Part shown: positions 55,291-63,736 of the stretch, piece by piece
Position numbering within the stretch: the first letter of the stretch is position 1
How the letters are laid out: every line of letters begins with the position of its first letter
NCBI RefSeq assembly: GCF_000765145.1
Contig: NZ_JMGA01000019.1
Location: 1 to 64,000, forward strand
Origin: Desulfosporosinus sp. HMP52
GTDB lineage: Bacteria > Bacillota > Desulfitobacteriia > Desulfitobacteriales > Desulfitobacteriaceae
Direction: 5' to 3'
DNA length: 64,000 nucleotides
Notes under the pieces: model-generated
The model's input: only the letters and a program-made list of their open reading frames with translations
Told to the model about the DNA's origin: nothing
Databases searched by the model: none
Made by a program: the position numbers and the translations under genes

Positions 55291-55458
55291 CTAACGTAGA
55301 ATTGGTCTTGCTGTTACTTGTTCTTGAATTTTTTCACTGTTTAGAGTGTGGAATTTCTTCATCACTTCCACAATTAGTTTGCTTGTTTCAATTTCATTAT
55401 GAATGTTACAAGAATCAAATAATTCTTGGACCCAAACGGTGAATTGATTAGTAGTCAT
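55291..55458 (-). CDS. Small protein of 55 residues
   Basis: ATG 55458 has TAGGAGGTAATTT upstream, one of the best ribosome sites in the island. The product starts MTTNQFTVWVQELFDSC and continues as amphipathic helix. It lies 147 bases upstream of paralogue 3 on the same strand. No family recognised; short length hides it from routine gene calling. Confidence 0.6.
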   Translation of the reverse strand: MTTNQFTVWVQELFDSCNIHNEIETSKLIVEVMKKFHTLNSEKIQEQVTARPILR

Positions 55459-55691
55459 ATAAATTACCTCCTATGTTTCTAGTTATTGCAATTAACATGC
55501 CAGCCATTTTAGCTGTTTTTTGAGGATATTTTGTATGTTTTCAGCCACTGTAATCTGTTTTGGAGCAATAGTTAGAGCTTTAGTAGACTCACAGAACTTG
55601 TGATATGCTTAAAGTGGGTCTTTGTAGGTATTGTTTGTTTTCAAGCACTATTAAGGGATCTGTCTGAAATCGTGCTATGGGAGGTGGTTGC

Positions 55692-57218
55692 TTGTTTAGG
55701 ATTCTCAAGAATAAATCTTTCGCTTCGCAAATAATGTTTGTTGTTTCGGCAATTCTACTTATTCCTATCTTGGTAATGATGTATGACATCTTTTTTTCTG
55801 GAGCAAAGGATGAAATGCTCTTAACTACTAAAGAAGAGCGATTAGGAACCATGGTCAATGCCACTGTCCAAGGCTTAACGAAAAGTTTGGAGCGTTCCAA
55901 TTTAGAATACAGCTCGCCACTCTCTAAAGATGATATCAACACAATTGCCAATGCCTTTGATTCAATAGCCAAGCCATTAGCCGATGGTAATCCAGGAGTA
56001 CGGTTGGGGTTATACATTCCTGAGACAAATGATCTTTTTGTCTATGGTTTTCTACATCAATACAGGCCTCAAACCCCCGAGGAAATAAAAGCTCGAGAGT
56101 ATCGCATTTTAGACGAAGCATCCTCAGGTCTTATAGCAGTCAACGCAACTAAAGAGCCCCTAGCGCGTATTGCAGGTTCATTGGGAGATCAGGCATTTGA
56201 ATACTTGGTACCGGTAATTAAGGACGAAAAACTGATTGCCATTGCCTGGGCAGATGAACAGGTTCATCCAGTCTTTGCACAAAGCAGGCAGTTCAGCCTT
56301 ATAACCCGCTACATGACTTTGTTTGGTTTAATACTTGGTCTGGGGACAGCCCTTTATATTATTCATAACTTAGCTTCAGAAGTGCAAATAATTAAGAATG
56401 GGATATTAAGTATGCAGGAAGATAGTGAAAAAAGGCTTCCTGCGCTGCCGGGAGAAATCGGAGAGGTTGTTCAAGCTATCAACAATATGGCTGACAACTT
56501 AAAGGAAAAGAAAAGGCTGGAAGAAGAATTAATGCGCTCCGAGAGACTTGTGGCTTTAGGCCGACTAGTTACAGGTGTTGCCCATGAATTAAGGAATCCT
56601 TTGGCCATTGTTAAATCAACCGTCCAAGTGATGGAGGGTGAGTTCAAAACCCAAGAAGGATTATCGGAATATACAAAAGTAATTTGTGATCAAGTGGATC
56701 GCGGCAATCTTGTTATTAAGGAGTTATTAGATTTTGGCCGACCAAGTAAACCTATCGTTAGTCCGACTGAGTTAAATAGTTTATTGTCATCTGTTCTTAC
56801 ATTTACCTATCCCATGCTAAGACAAAATAATATTCAATTAGAGAAGAGGTTTGAACCCAATCTGCCTTTGGTAAATATCGATATGGATCGAATGAAACAA
56901 GTTTTTGTAAATTTAATCATTAACTCTGTCCAAGCAATGCACAACGGAGGGAAGCTTGTCATTCAATCACAGGCTAAAGCAGAAACCATCGAAGTTCAGA
57001 TCACTGATACAGGTACTGGAATTGAAGCAAGTGATCTCTCGCGTGTTTTCGATCCGTTTTACACAACCAGAGACGATGGTGCCGGATTAGGCTTGTCGAT
57101 TAGCTATCAAATTATCCATATGCACTTAGGCAATATATGGGTCGCCGAAACCTCTCCCAGAGGGACTACAATAATTGTGAGTATACCTAAATCGAACTCA
57201 CTTCCAATAAATCTGTAA
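55692..57218 (+). CDS. NtrB-type sensor histidine kinase
   Basis: A ~508-residue membrane kinase: first transmembrane helix (about 10-32), extracytoplasmic sensor domain (~33-215), second helix (~215-238), HAMP, HisKA with His298 in GVAHELRNPLA, and HATPase with NLIINSVQAM, DTGTGI and GAGLGLS. The H-box and DPFYTT are typical of NtrB/AtoS-like partners of sigma54 regulators. It probably phosphorylates the regulator at 50655. TTG 55692 is preferred after GGGAGGTGG; ATG 55677 overlaps that site. Confidence 0.9.
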   Translation: MFRILKNKSFASQIMFVVSAILLIPILVMMYDIFFSGAKDEMLLTTKEERLGTMVNATVQGLTKSLERSNLEYSSPLSKDDINTIANAFDSIAKPLADGNPGVRLGLYIPETNDLFVYGFLHQYRPQTPEEIKAREYRILDEASSGLIAVNATKEPLARIAGSLGDQAFEYLVPVIKDEKLIAIAWADEQVHPVFAQSRQFSLITRYMTLFGLILGLGTALYIIHNLASEVQIIKNGILSMQEDSEKRLPALPGEIGEVVQAINNMADNLKEKKRLEEELMRSERLVALGRLVTGVAHELRNPLAIVKSTVQVMEGEFKTQEGLSEYTKVICDQVDRGNLVIKELLDFGRPSKPIVSPTELNSLLSSVLTFTYPMLRQNNIQLEKRFEPNLPLVNIDMDRMKQVFVNLIINSVQAMHNGGKLVIQSQAKAETIEVQITDTGTGIEASDLSRVFDPFYTTRDDGAGLGLSISYQIIHMHLGNIWVAETSPRGTTIIVSIPKSNSLPINL

Positions 57219-57231
57219 AGTAAAGACTATA

Positions 57232-57275
57232 AAAAAAACTCCGAGGAGAAAGAATTTTCTCTTCGGAGTTTTTTT
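57232..57275 (+). terminator. Terminator after the sensor kinase
   Basis: AAAAAAACTCCGAGGAGAAA (57232-57251) pairs with 57255-57275, ending in T7. The gap 57276-57860 then holds the promoter block at 57481, palindrome at 57540 and leader hairpin at 57709; no gene. Confidence 0.9.
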
Positions 57276-57480
57276 ATAATTAATAGGTCTTATTAAGAAA
57301 GATTTGGACGAAAATTCTTATAGCCCTTATTGATTAAAAGTGAATTTGTATTTAGGTAGCCAGAGTCACCTGTAAGTCTATTTTAGTCGAAATTAAGGAG
57401 CAAAGGATTATAACCTTAATTAGGCTAGATGATTACTAAGCAAATAACAAAGAAAGTTATGTAATGGCAATAGACAATAC

Positions 57481-57509
57481 TGATTAAGAGCATTTTGATT
57501 TGCTATAGA
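57481..57509 (+). promoter_or_regulatory. Shared promoter-like block 2 (upstream of SLC13 gene)
   Basis: TGATTA-N17-TATAGA followed by CGTAATTC; spacer contains GAGCAT and TTTGC. Same architecture as 49643, 61764 and 63490. Confidence 0.6.
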
Positions 57510-57539
57510 CGTAATTCTATCACGATGGTAATCTTATCT

Positions 57540-57555
57540 TGTGAGTATAGTCACA
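57540..57555. promoter_or_regulatory. CRP-type palindrome TGTGA-N6-TCACA
   Basis: TGTGAGTATAGTCACA is a perfect CRP-consensus-spaced palindrome. It lies about 30 bases downstream of the block's TATAGA, so a bound protein would repress or it marks a different promoter; the spacing differs from the partner site at 49702. Confidence 0.45.
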
Positions 57556-57708
57556 TACATAGTTGAAGGGAGGGCGATACAATTCACAAGACTTATAGAA
57601 AAATATCGATCCGTGATAGATGGGAAATAATTGACTATAAAGGATTGGAGGGGAATCTATCAAAGAACCAAATAGTCAAAAACCAATTGCTTTAGTCAAT
57701 AAAAAAAA

Positions 57709-57742
57709 GCAGCCTCTGAAAGGCCGCTAAGAAATTTAATCG
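57709..57742 (+). promoter_or_regulatory. Leader hairpin 2 (GCAGCC/GGCCGC)
   Basis: GCAGCCT-CTGAA-AGGCCGC with the same internal A-C mismatch, then TAAGAAATTTAATCG, then ATTATAACACAAA. It lies about 120 bases before the SLC13 gene. Confidence 0.65.
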
Positions 57743-57860
57743 TAATAGTATTATAACACAAAAATCGGATATGTGTATGTTTGTTTAACGTTTTTGTAGG
57801 TGATTATTATCGCTCCAGTAAAAAATAAGCACCTGATAAATAGGAAGAGGGGTGTAATAA

Positions 57861-59318
57861 ATGAACAGTAACAGTGTAAAAAGAATTTTCTTTATTGGAT
57901 TAGGAATATGTTTGTTTTTAATATTTTTTTATGCTCCACAATTTGGACCTGCGGTGGATCCAACAGGCAAGTCATTTGAATTGAGTCAACAAGGGAAAGC
58001 AGCAATAGGTTTGTTCTTCTTAGCAAGTATATGGTGGGTTTTTGAAGTAACCCCTATTGGTGTTACAAGTTTAATGATTGGCGTGGTGCAAGCCTTATTT
58101 CTAATCCGTCCAGCTAAAGAAGCGTTTAGAGATTTCATGGATCCTACAGTAATGTTTATTTTAGGATCTTTACTCATTGGATTGGCATTTACAAAGTCAG
58201 GAATCACCAAACGGATTGCCTACAAAATGCTGGTTGTTGTGGGCGAGGATACTAGAAAGATTCTATTAGGTGTATTTATTGTCACTGCTCTATTAACTCA
58301 CATCATGGCTCATACGGCGGTAGCAGCTACTATGTTCCCAATATTAGTTACAATTTTGGCCTTATATAATGGTGATAACTCCGAAGGAAAACCTACAAAG
58401 TTTGGCAAGGCTTTGTTCATAGGTATGGCTTACACCGCTGGTGCAGGAAGTATCTGTACTCTCCTGGGTGGTGCTCGTAACCCCGCAGCTGTAGGTTTCT
58501 TCACAGAGTTTACCGGTAAACAAGTATCATTTGTTGACTTCTCTATCCATTTAGCACCCTTTGGTTGGGCAAGTGTTTTCTTAATTTGGGCATTATTAAT
58601 GGTCATTTATAAACCTGAAAAATCAAAGATTCCTGGTTTGAGAGCTAGAGCTAAATCAGAATATGAAAAACTCGGTCCTGTTAACAGCAAAGAGATATTT
58701 GTTAGTGTTGTTGTAGCGTTTGCCCTCGCTATGCTTGTATTACAGGCTATTATTCCAGCCTTGAAAACGATGGATCGTTCAGTGCCTCTCTTACTGGCAG
58801 GAGTATTATTCTTCCTATCCAAAATACTGACTGTAGAAGATTTAGAAAAGAAAATCCCTTGGAATATCGTTCTACTCTTTTCCGGAGCTATGAGTATTGG
58901 TTTCTGTTTATGGCAAACAGGTGCGGCCCAGTGGATTGCAATTAAGTGGTTGTCAATGATAGCAGGAGCACATTGGTTAGTTTTCTTACTGGCAGTATGT
59001 TTCCTTGTGCTAATTATGACAAACTTCATTATGAACGTAGCAGCCATTGCCATCACCCTGCCTGTAGCACTTGTTATGGCTCAGTATTTAGGTGTTAACC
59101 CTGAGCTGGTTATGTATGGTGCTGTTGCAATGGCCGGTATGCCATTCTTACTGTTAATTGGTGCGGCTCCTAATGCAATGGCTTATGAATCGAAGCAGTT
59201 TACGACGGGTGAGTTCTTTGTCAGTGGTATCCCTGCAAGTGCTGTTATTATGGGCCTTCTGGTAATCATGACCTTTACCTATTGGCCTATAGTCGGAATG
59301 CCGGCACTAGTAAGATAA
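57861..59318 (+). CDS. SLC13/DASS family anion transporter
   Basis: A 485-residue transporter with about 11-12 helices and features of the divalent-anion:sodium symporter (DASS) family: conserved GSICTLLGGARNPAAVGF and the later NFIMNVAAIAI, GAAPNAMAYES motifs, the two re-entrant SNT-like loops being changed. It could import sulfate or dicarboxylates. ATG 57861 follows AGAGGGGTG. It is preceded by the shared promoter and leader and followed by a hairpin and an ArsB/NhaD-like gene. Confidence 0.85.
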   Translation: MNSNSVKRIFFIGLGICLFLIFFYAPQFGPAVDPTGKSFELSQQGKAAIGLFFLASIWWVFEVTPIGVTSLMIGVVQALFLIRPAKEAFRDFMDPTVMFILGSLLIGLAFTKSGITKRIAYKMLVVVGEDTRKILLGVFIVTALLTHIMAHTAVAATMFPILVTILALYNGDNSEGKPTKFGKALFIGMAYTAGAGSICTLLGGARNPAAVGFFTEFTGKQVSFVDFSIHLAPFGWASVFLIWALLMVIYKPEKSKIPGLRARAKSEYEKLGPVNSKEIFVSVVVAFALAMLVLQAIIPALKTMDRSVPLLLAGVLFFLSKILTVEDLEKKIPWNIVLLFSGAMSIGFCLWQTGAAQWIAIKWLSMIAGAHWLVFLLAVCFLVLIMTNFIMNVAAIAITLPVALVMAQYLGVNPELVMYGAVAMAGMPFLLLIGAAPNAMAYESKQFTTGEFFVSGIPASAVIMGLLVIMTFTYWPIVGMPALVR

Positions 59319-59340
59319 CCTTCAGAAGGCTGTGATTTAA

Positions 59341-59377
59341 ACTAATACGCTTGGATAAACAATCCAAGCGTATTAGT
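59341..59377. other. 16-bp perfect hairpin between the two transporter genes
   Basis: ACTAATACGCTTGGAT (59341-59356) pairs perfectly with 59362-59377; loop AAACA. No U-tract follows. It may be an mRNA stabiliser or processing site between the transporter genes. Confidence 0.7.
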
Positions 59378-59413
59378 GGCACAAACACTTGTTTAGAATT
59401 GGGGAGATGCTTT

Positions 59414-60697
59414 ATGGAAGGTAACAGTCAAGTATTATTTGCTTCAGCTGTATTCCTGATTTCATATGCAATTATTATTTCGGAAAAAATTCATCGTACA
59501 GCAGTAGCGTTAGCGGGTGGAATGCTCGTCATTATCGGTGGTGTAATTAGTCAAGAACAAGCAATTGAGGCTATTGATTTTAATACCATAGGATTGCTAG
59601 TTGGAATGATGGTAATCGTGGGTATTGCAAGAAACTCGGGGCTTTTTGAATATCTTGCGGTCTGGGCAGCTAAGAAAAGCAAAGGAGATCCAATGAAAAT
59701 TATGATCTCTCTTACCGTAATTACCGCTTTGCTTTCTGCACTTTTAGACAATGTTACCACAGTATTATTGATAGTCCCCATTACCTTTTCAATTGCCAAA
59801 GCTCTAGAAATTAATCCTATGCCAATACTTTTCTCTGAAATCCTGGCCTCTAATATTGGGGGAACTGCTACCTTAATCGGAGATCCTCCCAATATCATGA
59901 TTGGTTCTGCGACAGGGTTAGGTTTTATGGACTTTGTAATCAATGTTGGTCCCGTTATCCTTGTTATTTTGCCGGTAACAATATTGATACTAAAATTAAT
60001 TTATCGTAAAGAACTAATCACTCGTGAGGAATTAAAGGAAAATATCATGAGAATGGATCCCAGCAGTGAGATTAAAAACGTAGGGTTATTAAAAAAATCT
60101 CTTATAGTAATTGCCCTCACAATTCTTGGATTTTTCTTGCATCAATATCTCCACCTAGAATCGGCTACCGTTGCCTTATCAGGTGCGGCGTTGCTCTTAT
60201 TAATTACAAATGAAGACCCTGAACACGCTCTGATAGCTGTGGAATGGCCGGTTATCTTCTTCTTTGCAGGATTATTCATTTTAGTAGGGGCTTTGGAACA
60301 CGTTGGAGTAATCGAGTGGATAGCAATGGAGTCATTAAAGCTAACCGGTGGAGAAATGCTCCCTACCGGAATGTTGATACTGTGGCTTTCAGCTATTGCT
60401 TCTTCCTTTGTAGATAATATCCCGTTCGTGGCAACCATGATTCCTTTAATTGAAGATATGGGAAGATTGGGAGGCATGACAGACCTAAATCCACTATGGT
60501 GGGCATTATCTCTTGGTGCTTGCTTAGGTGGTAATGGCACAATTATTGGAGCCTCTGCTAATGTTGTAGTAGTAGGAATGGCCGAGAAACAAGGGTATAA
60601 ATGGACCTTTGTAGGGTTTATGAAGGTTGCCTTCCCGCTAATGCTTGTTTCGATTCTTATTTCAAGTGTCTACTTATATTTCTTCTATTTAACTTAG
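59414..60697 (+). CDS. ArsB/NhaD-type (SLC13-like) transporter
   Basis: A 427-residue membrane protein of the ion-transporter (ArsB/NhaD, CitMHS) superfamily. Family motifs: LLDNVTTVLLIVPITF, GGTATLIGDPPN and the second-half SSFVDNIPFVATMIP and GGNGTIIGASANVV. It may export or import an oxyanion or sodium. ATG 59414 has GGGGAG upstream; earlier in-frame codons run back through the 59341 hairpin and are unlikely. Paralogue 4 follows 87 bases later. Confidence 0.85.
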   Translation: MEGNSQVLFASAVFLISYAIIISEKIHRTAVALAGGMLVIIGGVISQEQAIEAIDFNTIGLLVGMMVIVGIARNSGLFEYLAVWAAKKSKGDPMKIMISLTVITALLSALLDNVTTVLLIVPITFSIAKALEINPMPILFSEILASNIGGTATLIGDPPNIMIGSATGLGFMDFVINVGPVILVILPVTILILKLIYRKELITREELKENIMRMDPSSEIKNVGLLKKSLIVIALTILGFFLHQYLHLESATVALSGAALLLLITNEDPEHALIAVEWPVIFFFAGLFILVGALEHVGVIEWIAMESLKLTGGEMLPTGMLILWLSAIASSFVDNIPFVATMIPLIEDMGRLGGMTDLNPLWWALSLGACLGGNGTIIGASANVVVVGMAEKQGYKWTFVGFMKVAFPLMLVSILISSVYLYFFYLT

Positions 60698-60784
60698 TCC
60701 AAGAACGAGGAAGTTTAGAATTAAATTGGACATCCGGTTGAACATGTCTGACGATTAAAAAATTGTTAGAAAGGACGGGATTCG

Positions 60785-61408
60785 TTGTCTGGCTTAGCAA
60801 GAGATAAATATATGCCTTTGGTTGACAGGGATTCCGGAGATCGAACGTATCCAATTTGGCTGTTAATTAATCCAAAATACCCTGCTGTTATCAATGGCAT
60901 TTGGAGACATGTTTTAGATGAGATGCAAGATAAGGTCTATCGTGAGTTACAATCTAGAATTGATACGAAAAACATCTACATTAGGAGTGTTGTAGGAGAT
61001 TGTGGGATTGTTCCCAACACATTAAATTGGTGGGGAAAAGAAGTAGCATCAGAAATAAAGCTTTTAAGGGAGATTATTGAAGAATATGAACCCAAAATTT
61101 TAATTACTTTTGGTGGATTTCCTTATGAATTTATTAGAAGAGTCTTTAGTGCAAAACCTGAAAAAGGCCCAAAGTACTGGAGTGCTTTAAACTTAAAGAA
61201 TGAATTTGAAAAAGCCATTGCTAATTTTGACTTAAGTGAAACTAACGTGGTTCCTTTGCTTCGACGTGTCAATACAAGTGATCAGGATCTAGAAGCCGAA
61301 AAGTATTTAGACAGTACTATCAAGGAACAATATTTCAGTCATGTTGGAAGAAAGCTATCTGAAACAATTATCCAAAACAAGGATAGTCTTAAAATATGGA
61401 TTAGGTAG
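60785..61408 (+). CDS. Paralogue 4 of the unnamed family
   Basis: A 207-residue copy close to paralogues 1 and 2 (YPIWLLINPKYPAVINGIW, MQDKVYREL, VPNTLNWWGKEV, PKILITFGGFPYEF, KPEKGPKYW, PLLRRV, YFSHVGRKLSE). TTG 60785 follows AGAAAGGACGGG. It lies behind two anion transporter genes. All four copies are thus within about 12 kb and three of them adjoin transporters. Confidence 0.7.
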   Translation: MSGLARDKYMPLVDRDSGDRTYPIWLLINPKYPAVINGIWRHVLDEMQDKVYRELQSRIDTKNIYIRSVVGDCGIVPNTLNWWGKEVASEIKLLREIIEEYEPKILITFGGFPYEFIRRVFSAKPEKGPKYWSALNLKNEFEKAIANFDLSETNVVPLLRRVNTSDQDLEAEKYLDSTIKEQYFSHVGRKLSETIIQNKDSLKIWIR

Positions 61409-61432
61409 GATTCTGTTATTTAAAGTTATGAT

Positions 61433-61675
61433 TTAAAAGTACTGCCCCAAGAATGTACCTGCTTGTTTTAACTGGTAGGGGTCGCCGCCACTCTCAAGAA
61501 ACTTCTCATAATGATGTACCCAATCATCAATATCTGGGATTGATTTTTTCCAAGAACGATTACCCAAGACTTTATAGTACCAATACATCATTTGAGAATT
61601 AGCGAGCTTCGGTGAGTTGCAGTACTTTTTTTCATAATCAATCAGCATTTCCAAGGACTCAATAGCAGGGTTCAT
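61433..61675 (-). CDS. Small hypothetical protein (80 residues)
   Basis: ATG 61675 follows GAAAGGAG. The 80-residue product is helical and Tyr/Trp-rich (NSQMMYWYYKVLGNRSW, DDWVHHYEKFLESGG). It lies convergent with paralogue 4. No family recognised. Confidence 0.6.
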   Translation of the reverse strand: MNPAIESLEMLIDYEKKYCNSPKLANSQMMYWYYKVLGNRSWKKSIPDIDDWVHHYEKFLESGGDPYQLKQAGTFLGQYF

Positions 61676-61763
61676 CGTTAAATAATCTCCTTTCTTAAGA
61701 AGAGCTATAGATATATTGTGACCATATTTTAGTACTATTTGTCATCGCCACTATCGAATAAAA

Positions 61764-61792
61764 TGATTATGAGCATTTTAGTTTGCTATATA
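61764..61792 (+). promoter_or_regulatory. Shared promoter-like block 3
   Basis: TGATTA-N17-TATATA, spacer with GAGCAT and TTTGC, upstream of the 61972-62923 gene pair. A TGTGA palindrome is not clear here. Confidence 0.55.
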
Positions 61793-61880
61793 CTTGATTT
61801 TTATTCAGTGTTAATCTAAAAATGTAGGAGTTTACTGTTAAGCCTTAACGAAACAAAAGCAAGAACCCAATAGAGAAAAA

Positions 61881-61913
61881 GCTGCCAGAAAAGGTCGCTA
61901 AGAATTTTAATCG
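61881..61913 (+). promoter_or_regulatory. Leader hairpin 3 (GCTGCC/GGTCGC)
   Basis: Variant of the leader hairpin with base changes in the stem and the trailing TAAGAATTTTAATCG kept. It lies about 60 bases before ATG 61972. Confidence 0.5.
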
Positions 61914-61971
61914 TAAATTATATGCAAAAGTATCATCATGAGATTACTCCACTTCGAAGGAGGGTTTAAGA

Positions 61972-62442
61972 ATGAGAAAGGAATCCCTTGATTATGGGGT
62001 CAGGTACACTCGGGGAAAGTTTTTAAATGTTGTACCGGTGTATCCCTCTGGTAATGAACCTAATTATAAATTTGAACTCTATAATAATCGAGTAAGAGCC
62101 AAACTTCCGGTGGCTACCCTTACAACAAGTGTTAGTACGGTTATTCGGGAAGGTATGATTAGACGTTCGTTTAACGCTGATTTAGAAATCAGGCCTGACG
62201 TACCATTTAGCCAAGAGGAATTGAACGATTTACCAACTGATATTGCCACATTTATGGTTCGGGAGTTAGGGGGCAACCCTTTAGAGGAAGAGTTTATTAT
62301 TAAAGTAACTTGTCAAGTCAGCGATTCTTCAAATGTCAAGAGAACTAATATTATTTCAGAATCGTGGATAAGTGGAGGAATAGATTTTAACACTTATAAT
62401 ATTTTTTCTAACAATGCTCTAGTAATGTCATCAGGGTATTAG
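61972..62442 (+). CDS. Hypothetical protein (156 residues)
   Basis: A 156-residue soluble protein with no Cys except one (KVTCQVS) and no clear signal or membrane segment. It has alternating hydrophobic/polar strand-like stretches, such as VATLTTSVSTVIREGM and EFIIKVTCQVSD. GAAGGAGGG precedes the ATG. The UspA gene starts two bases after the stop, so they are one operon under block 3. I do not recognise the family. Confidence 0.65.
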   Translation: MRKESLDYGVRYTRGKFLNVVPVYPSGNEPNYKFELYNNRVRAKLPVATLTTSVSTVIREGMIRRSFNADLEIRPDVPFSQEELNDLPTDIATFMVRELGGNPLEEEFIIKVTCQVSDSSNVKRTNIISESWISGGIDFNTYNIFSNNALVMSSGY

Positions 62443-62443
62443 A

Positions 62444-62923
62444 ATGAGTCGAAGAAGGTTTAAAGTGCTTCTTTATTTAGATGATACAGAATTCTCTCGT
62501 GCTGCCGCAATATATTCAGCAATCTTAATGACGAATATGCCTAACATGCAACTGACCATTGTAAGGCTAAAAGAAAGTACCCAAAGTTCGTCGGAAATTC
62601 TGGAAAGTTGCCAAAACATCTGGACGACAACCTCAGATGTGCCGCAGAATGCCCTAGATGTATTTTTAGCAAGATCAAAGGATGTTCATCAACAAGTGAT
62701 ATATTCCAATCCCAATATTCCAGATGCAGTGACCGCGCTCCTCGCGTATGTAAATAAGTGGTCAATTGACTTGATAGTAATGGGTGCAGGGGAGATCAGC
62801 AAAATAAAAGAGGTTATATTTGGTAGTTTAGCGTATTCCCTACAAAATAGATCCCCTATACCTGTGTTGTTAGTAAAAGAATTATCTCTAGATTTACAAG
62901 AGGTATACAGTTACCAAATCTGA
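62444..62923 (+). CDS. Universal stress protein (UspA family) 2
   Basis: A 159-residue relative of UspA1 with the same VLLYLDDTEFSRAA start, MTNMPNMQLTIVRLKES and RSPIPVLLVKEL end. The nucleotide loop MGAGEISKIKEVIFGSLA keeps the final Ser that UspA1 lacks but has Glu in place of the second Gly. It starts two bases after the preceding gene. Confidence 0.85.
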   Translation: MSRRRFKVLLYLDDTEFSRAAAIYSAILMTNMPNMQLTIVRLKESTQSSSEILESCQNIWTTTSDVPQNALDVFLARSKDVHQQVIYSNPNIPDAVTALLAYVNKWSIDLIVMGAGEISKIKEVIFGSLAYSLQNRSPIPVLLVKELSLDLQEVYSYQI

Positions 62924-62966
62924 CGATTATTTAAAAAATTAGCATGAAAAATAAGCTTTGTGAAGT

Positions 62967-62996
62967 GAAGTGTGGCAAATACACTTCTTTTTTTTG
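62967..62996 (+). terminator. Terminator after usp2
   Basis: GAAGTGT (62967-62973) pairs with ACACTTC (62981-62987), then T9. Confidence 0.85.
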
Positions 62997-63489
62997 TCTA
63001 AAAAAGAATGTTAATTTAAATCGTTTCTTAATCAATCAGAATTATATCACATAGTTTTCCCCTAAAGGAACATCTAGAGGAGGGGATCATTAATCATGAG
63101 GACACAATTCGGTAAACTAATTAAGATTTTATGAAATTATTTGGTTTTTTATATTGTTAAATTCAATTACTGTGGATTATCCTCATCATTTAAAAAACGG
63201 AGGTATAAAAAAACTGCCTAGCAAACAATATGTGTATAGATTAGCCGAAAAACTATTGCTGAAAGTGCAGCAAATAGCTGATATCAGCGGTTTCAAGCAG
63301 AATAGGATGAAAATTTTGAATTTAAAGCCGTTGGATCGATATAGAAATCCTTAAATCTGAAGTATTAAGATTATGGCTTTCGTTACTCCAAATTAGTGCT
63401 AAAGTAGTAACCAAGCTCGTCTGTTTTTGGTAAATAACTCTTATCAGAACCTTTAACTAATCTAAAATCGAGTCAAATATAGATATAAC

Positions 63490-63518
63490 TGATTATAGGG
63501 ATATGGATACACTATAGA
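63490..63518 (+). promoter_or_regulatory. Shared promoter-like block 4
   Basis: TGATTA-N17-TATAGA followed by CACATTTCTC, as in block 1. The spacer lacks GAGCAT and TTTGC, so only the hexamers and the following stretch are kept. A TTGTGAAACAAAATTCAAAGG stretch downstream is a decayed version of the palindrome. Confidence 0.55.
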
Positions 63519-63736
63519 CACATTTCTCAAGCAATGCTACTCTTTACTTGTGAAACAAAATTCAAAGGAAAGGAGTGTAAGAAATCAAACTATAGTTTTA
63601 AAGGTCAAATAATTGAAGAAGATCCGAAACTCTAGGTTAATAAAAAATGTAAGATTATTGATATCATTAAAAATAACGAATCGATCAGTAGATTACTTGG
63701 GAGATTGGAAATGCGGGTACTTCTTCAAGAAAAAAA

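Noticed and set aside
57574-57696. Leader peptide after GGGAGGG in the SLC13 leader
   Set aside because: The only open frame would need an ATT start and no similar frame exists in the homologous leaders at 49.7 and 63.6 kb.
63154-63354. 66-codon plus-strand frame between usp2 and the last gene
   Set aside because: TTG start without a ribosome site; product is basic with no family. An internal GGAGG is followed only by CTG. Kept as non-coding gap.
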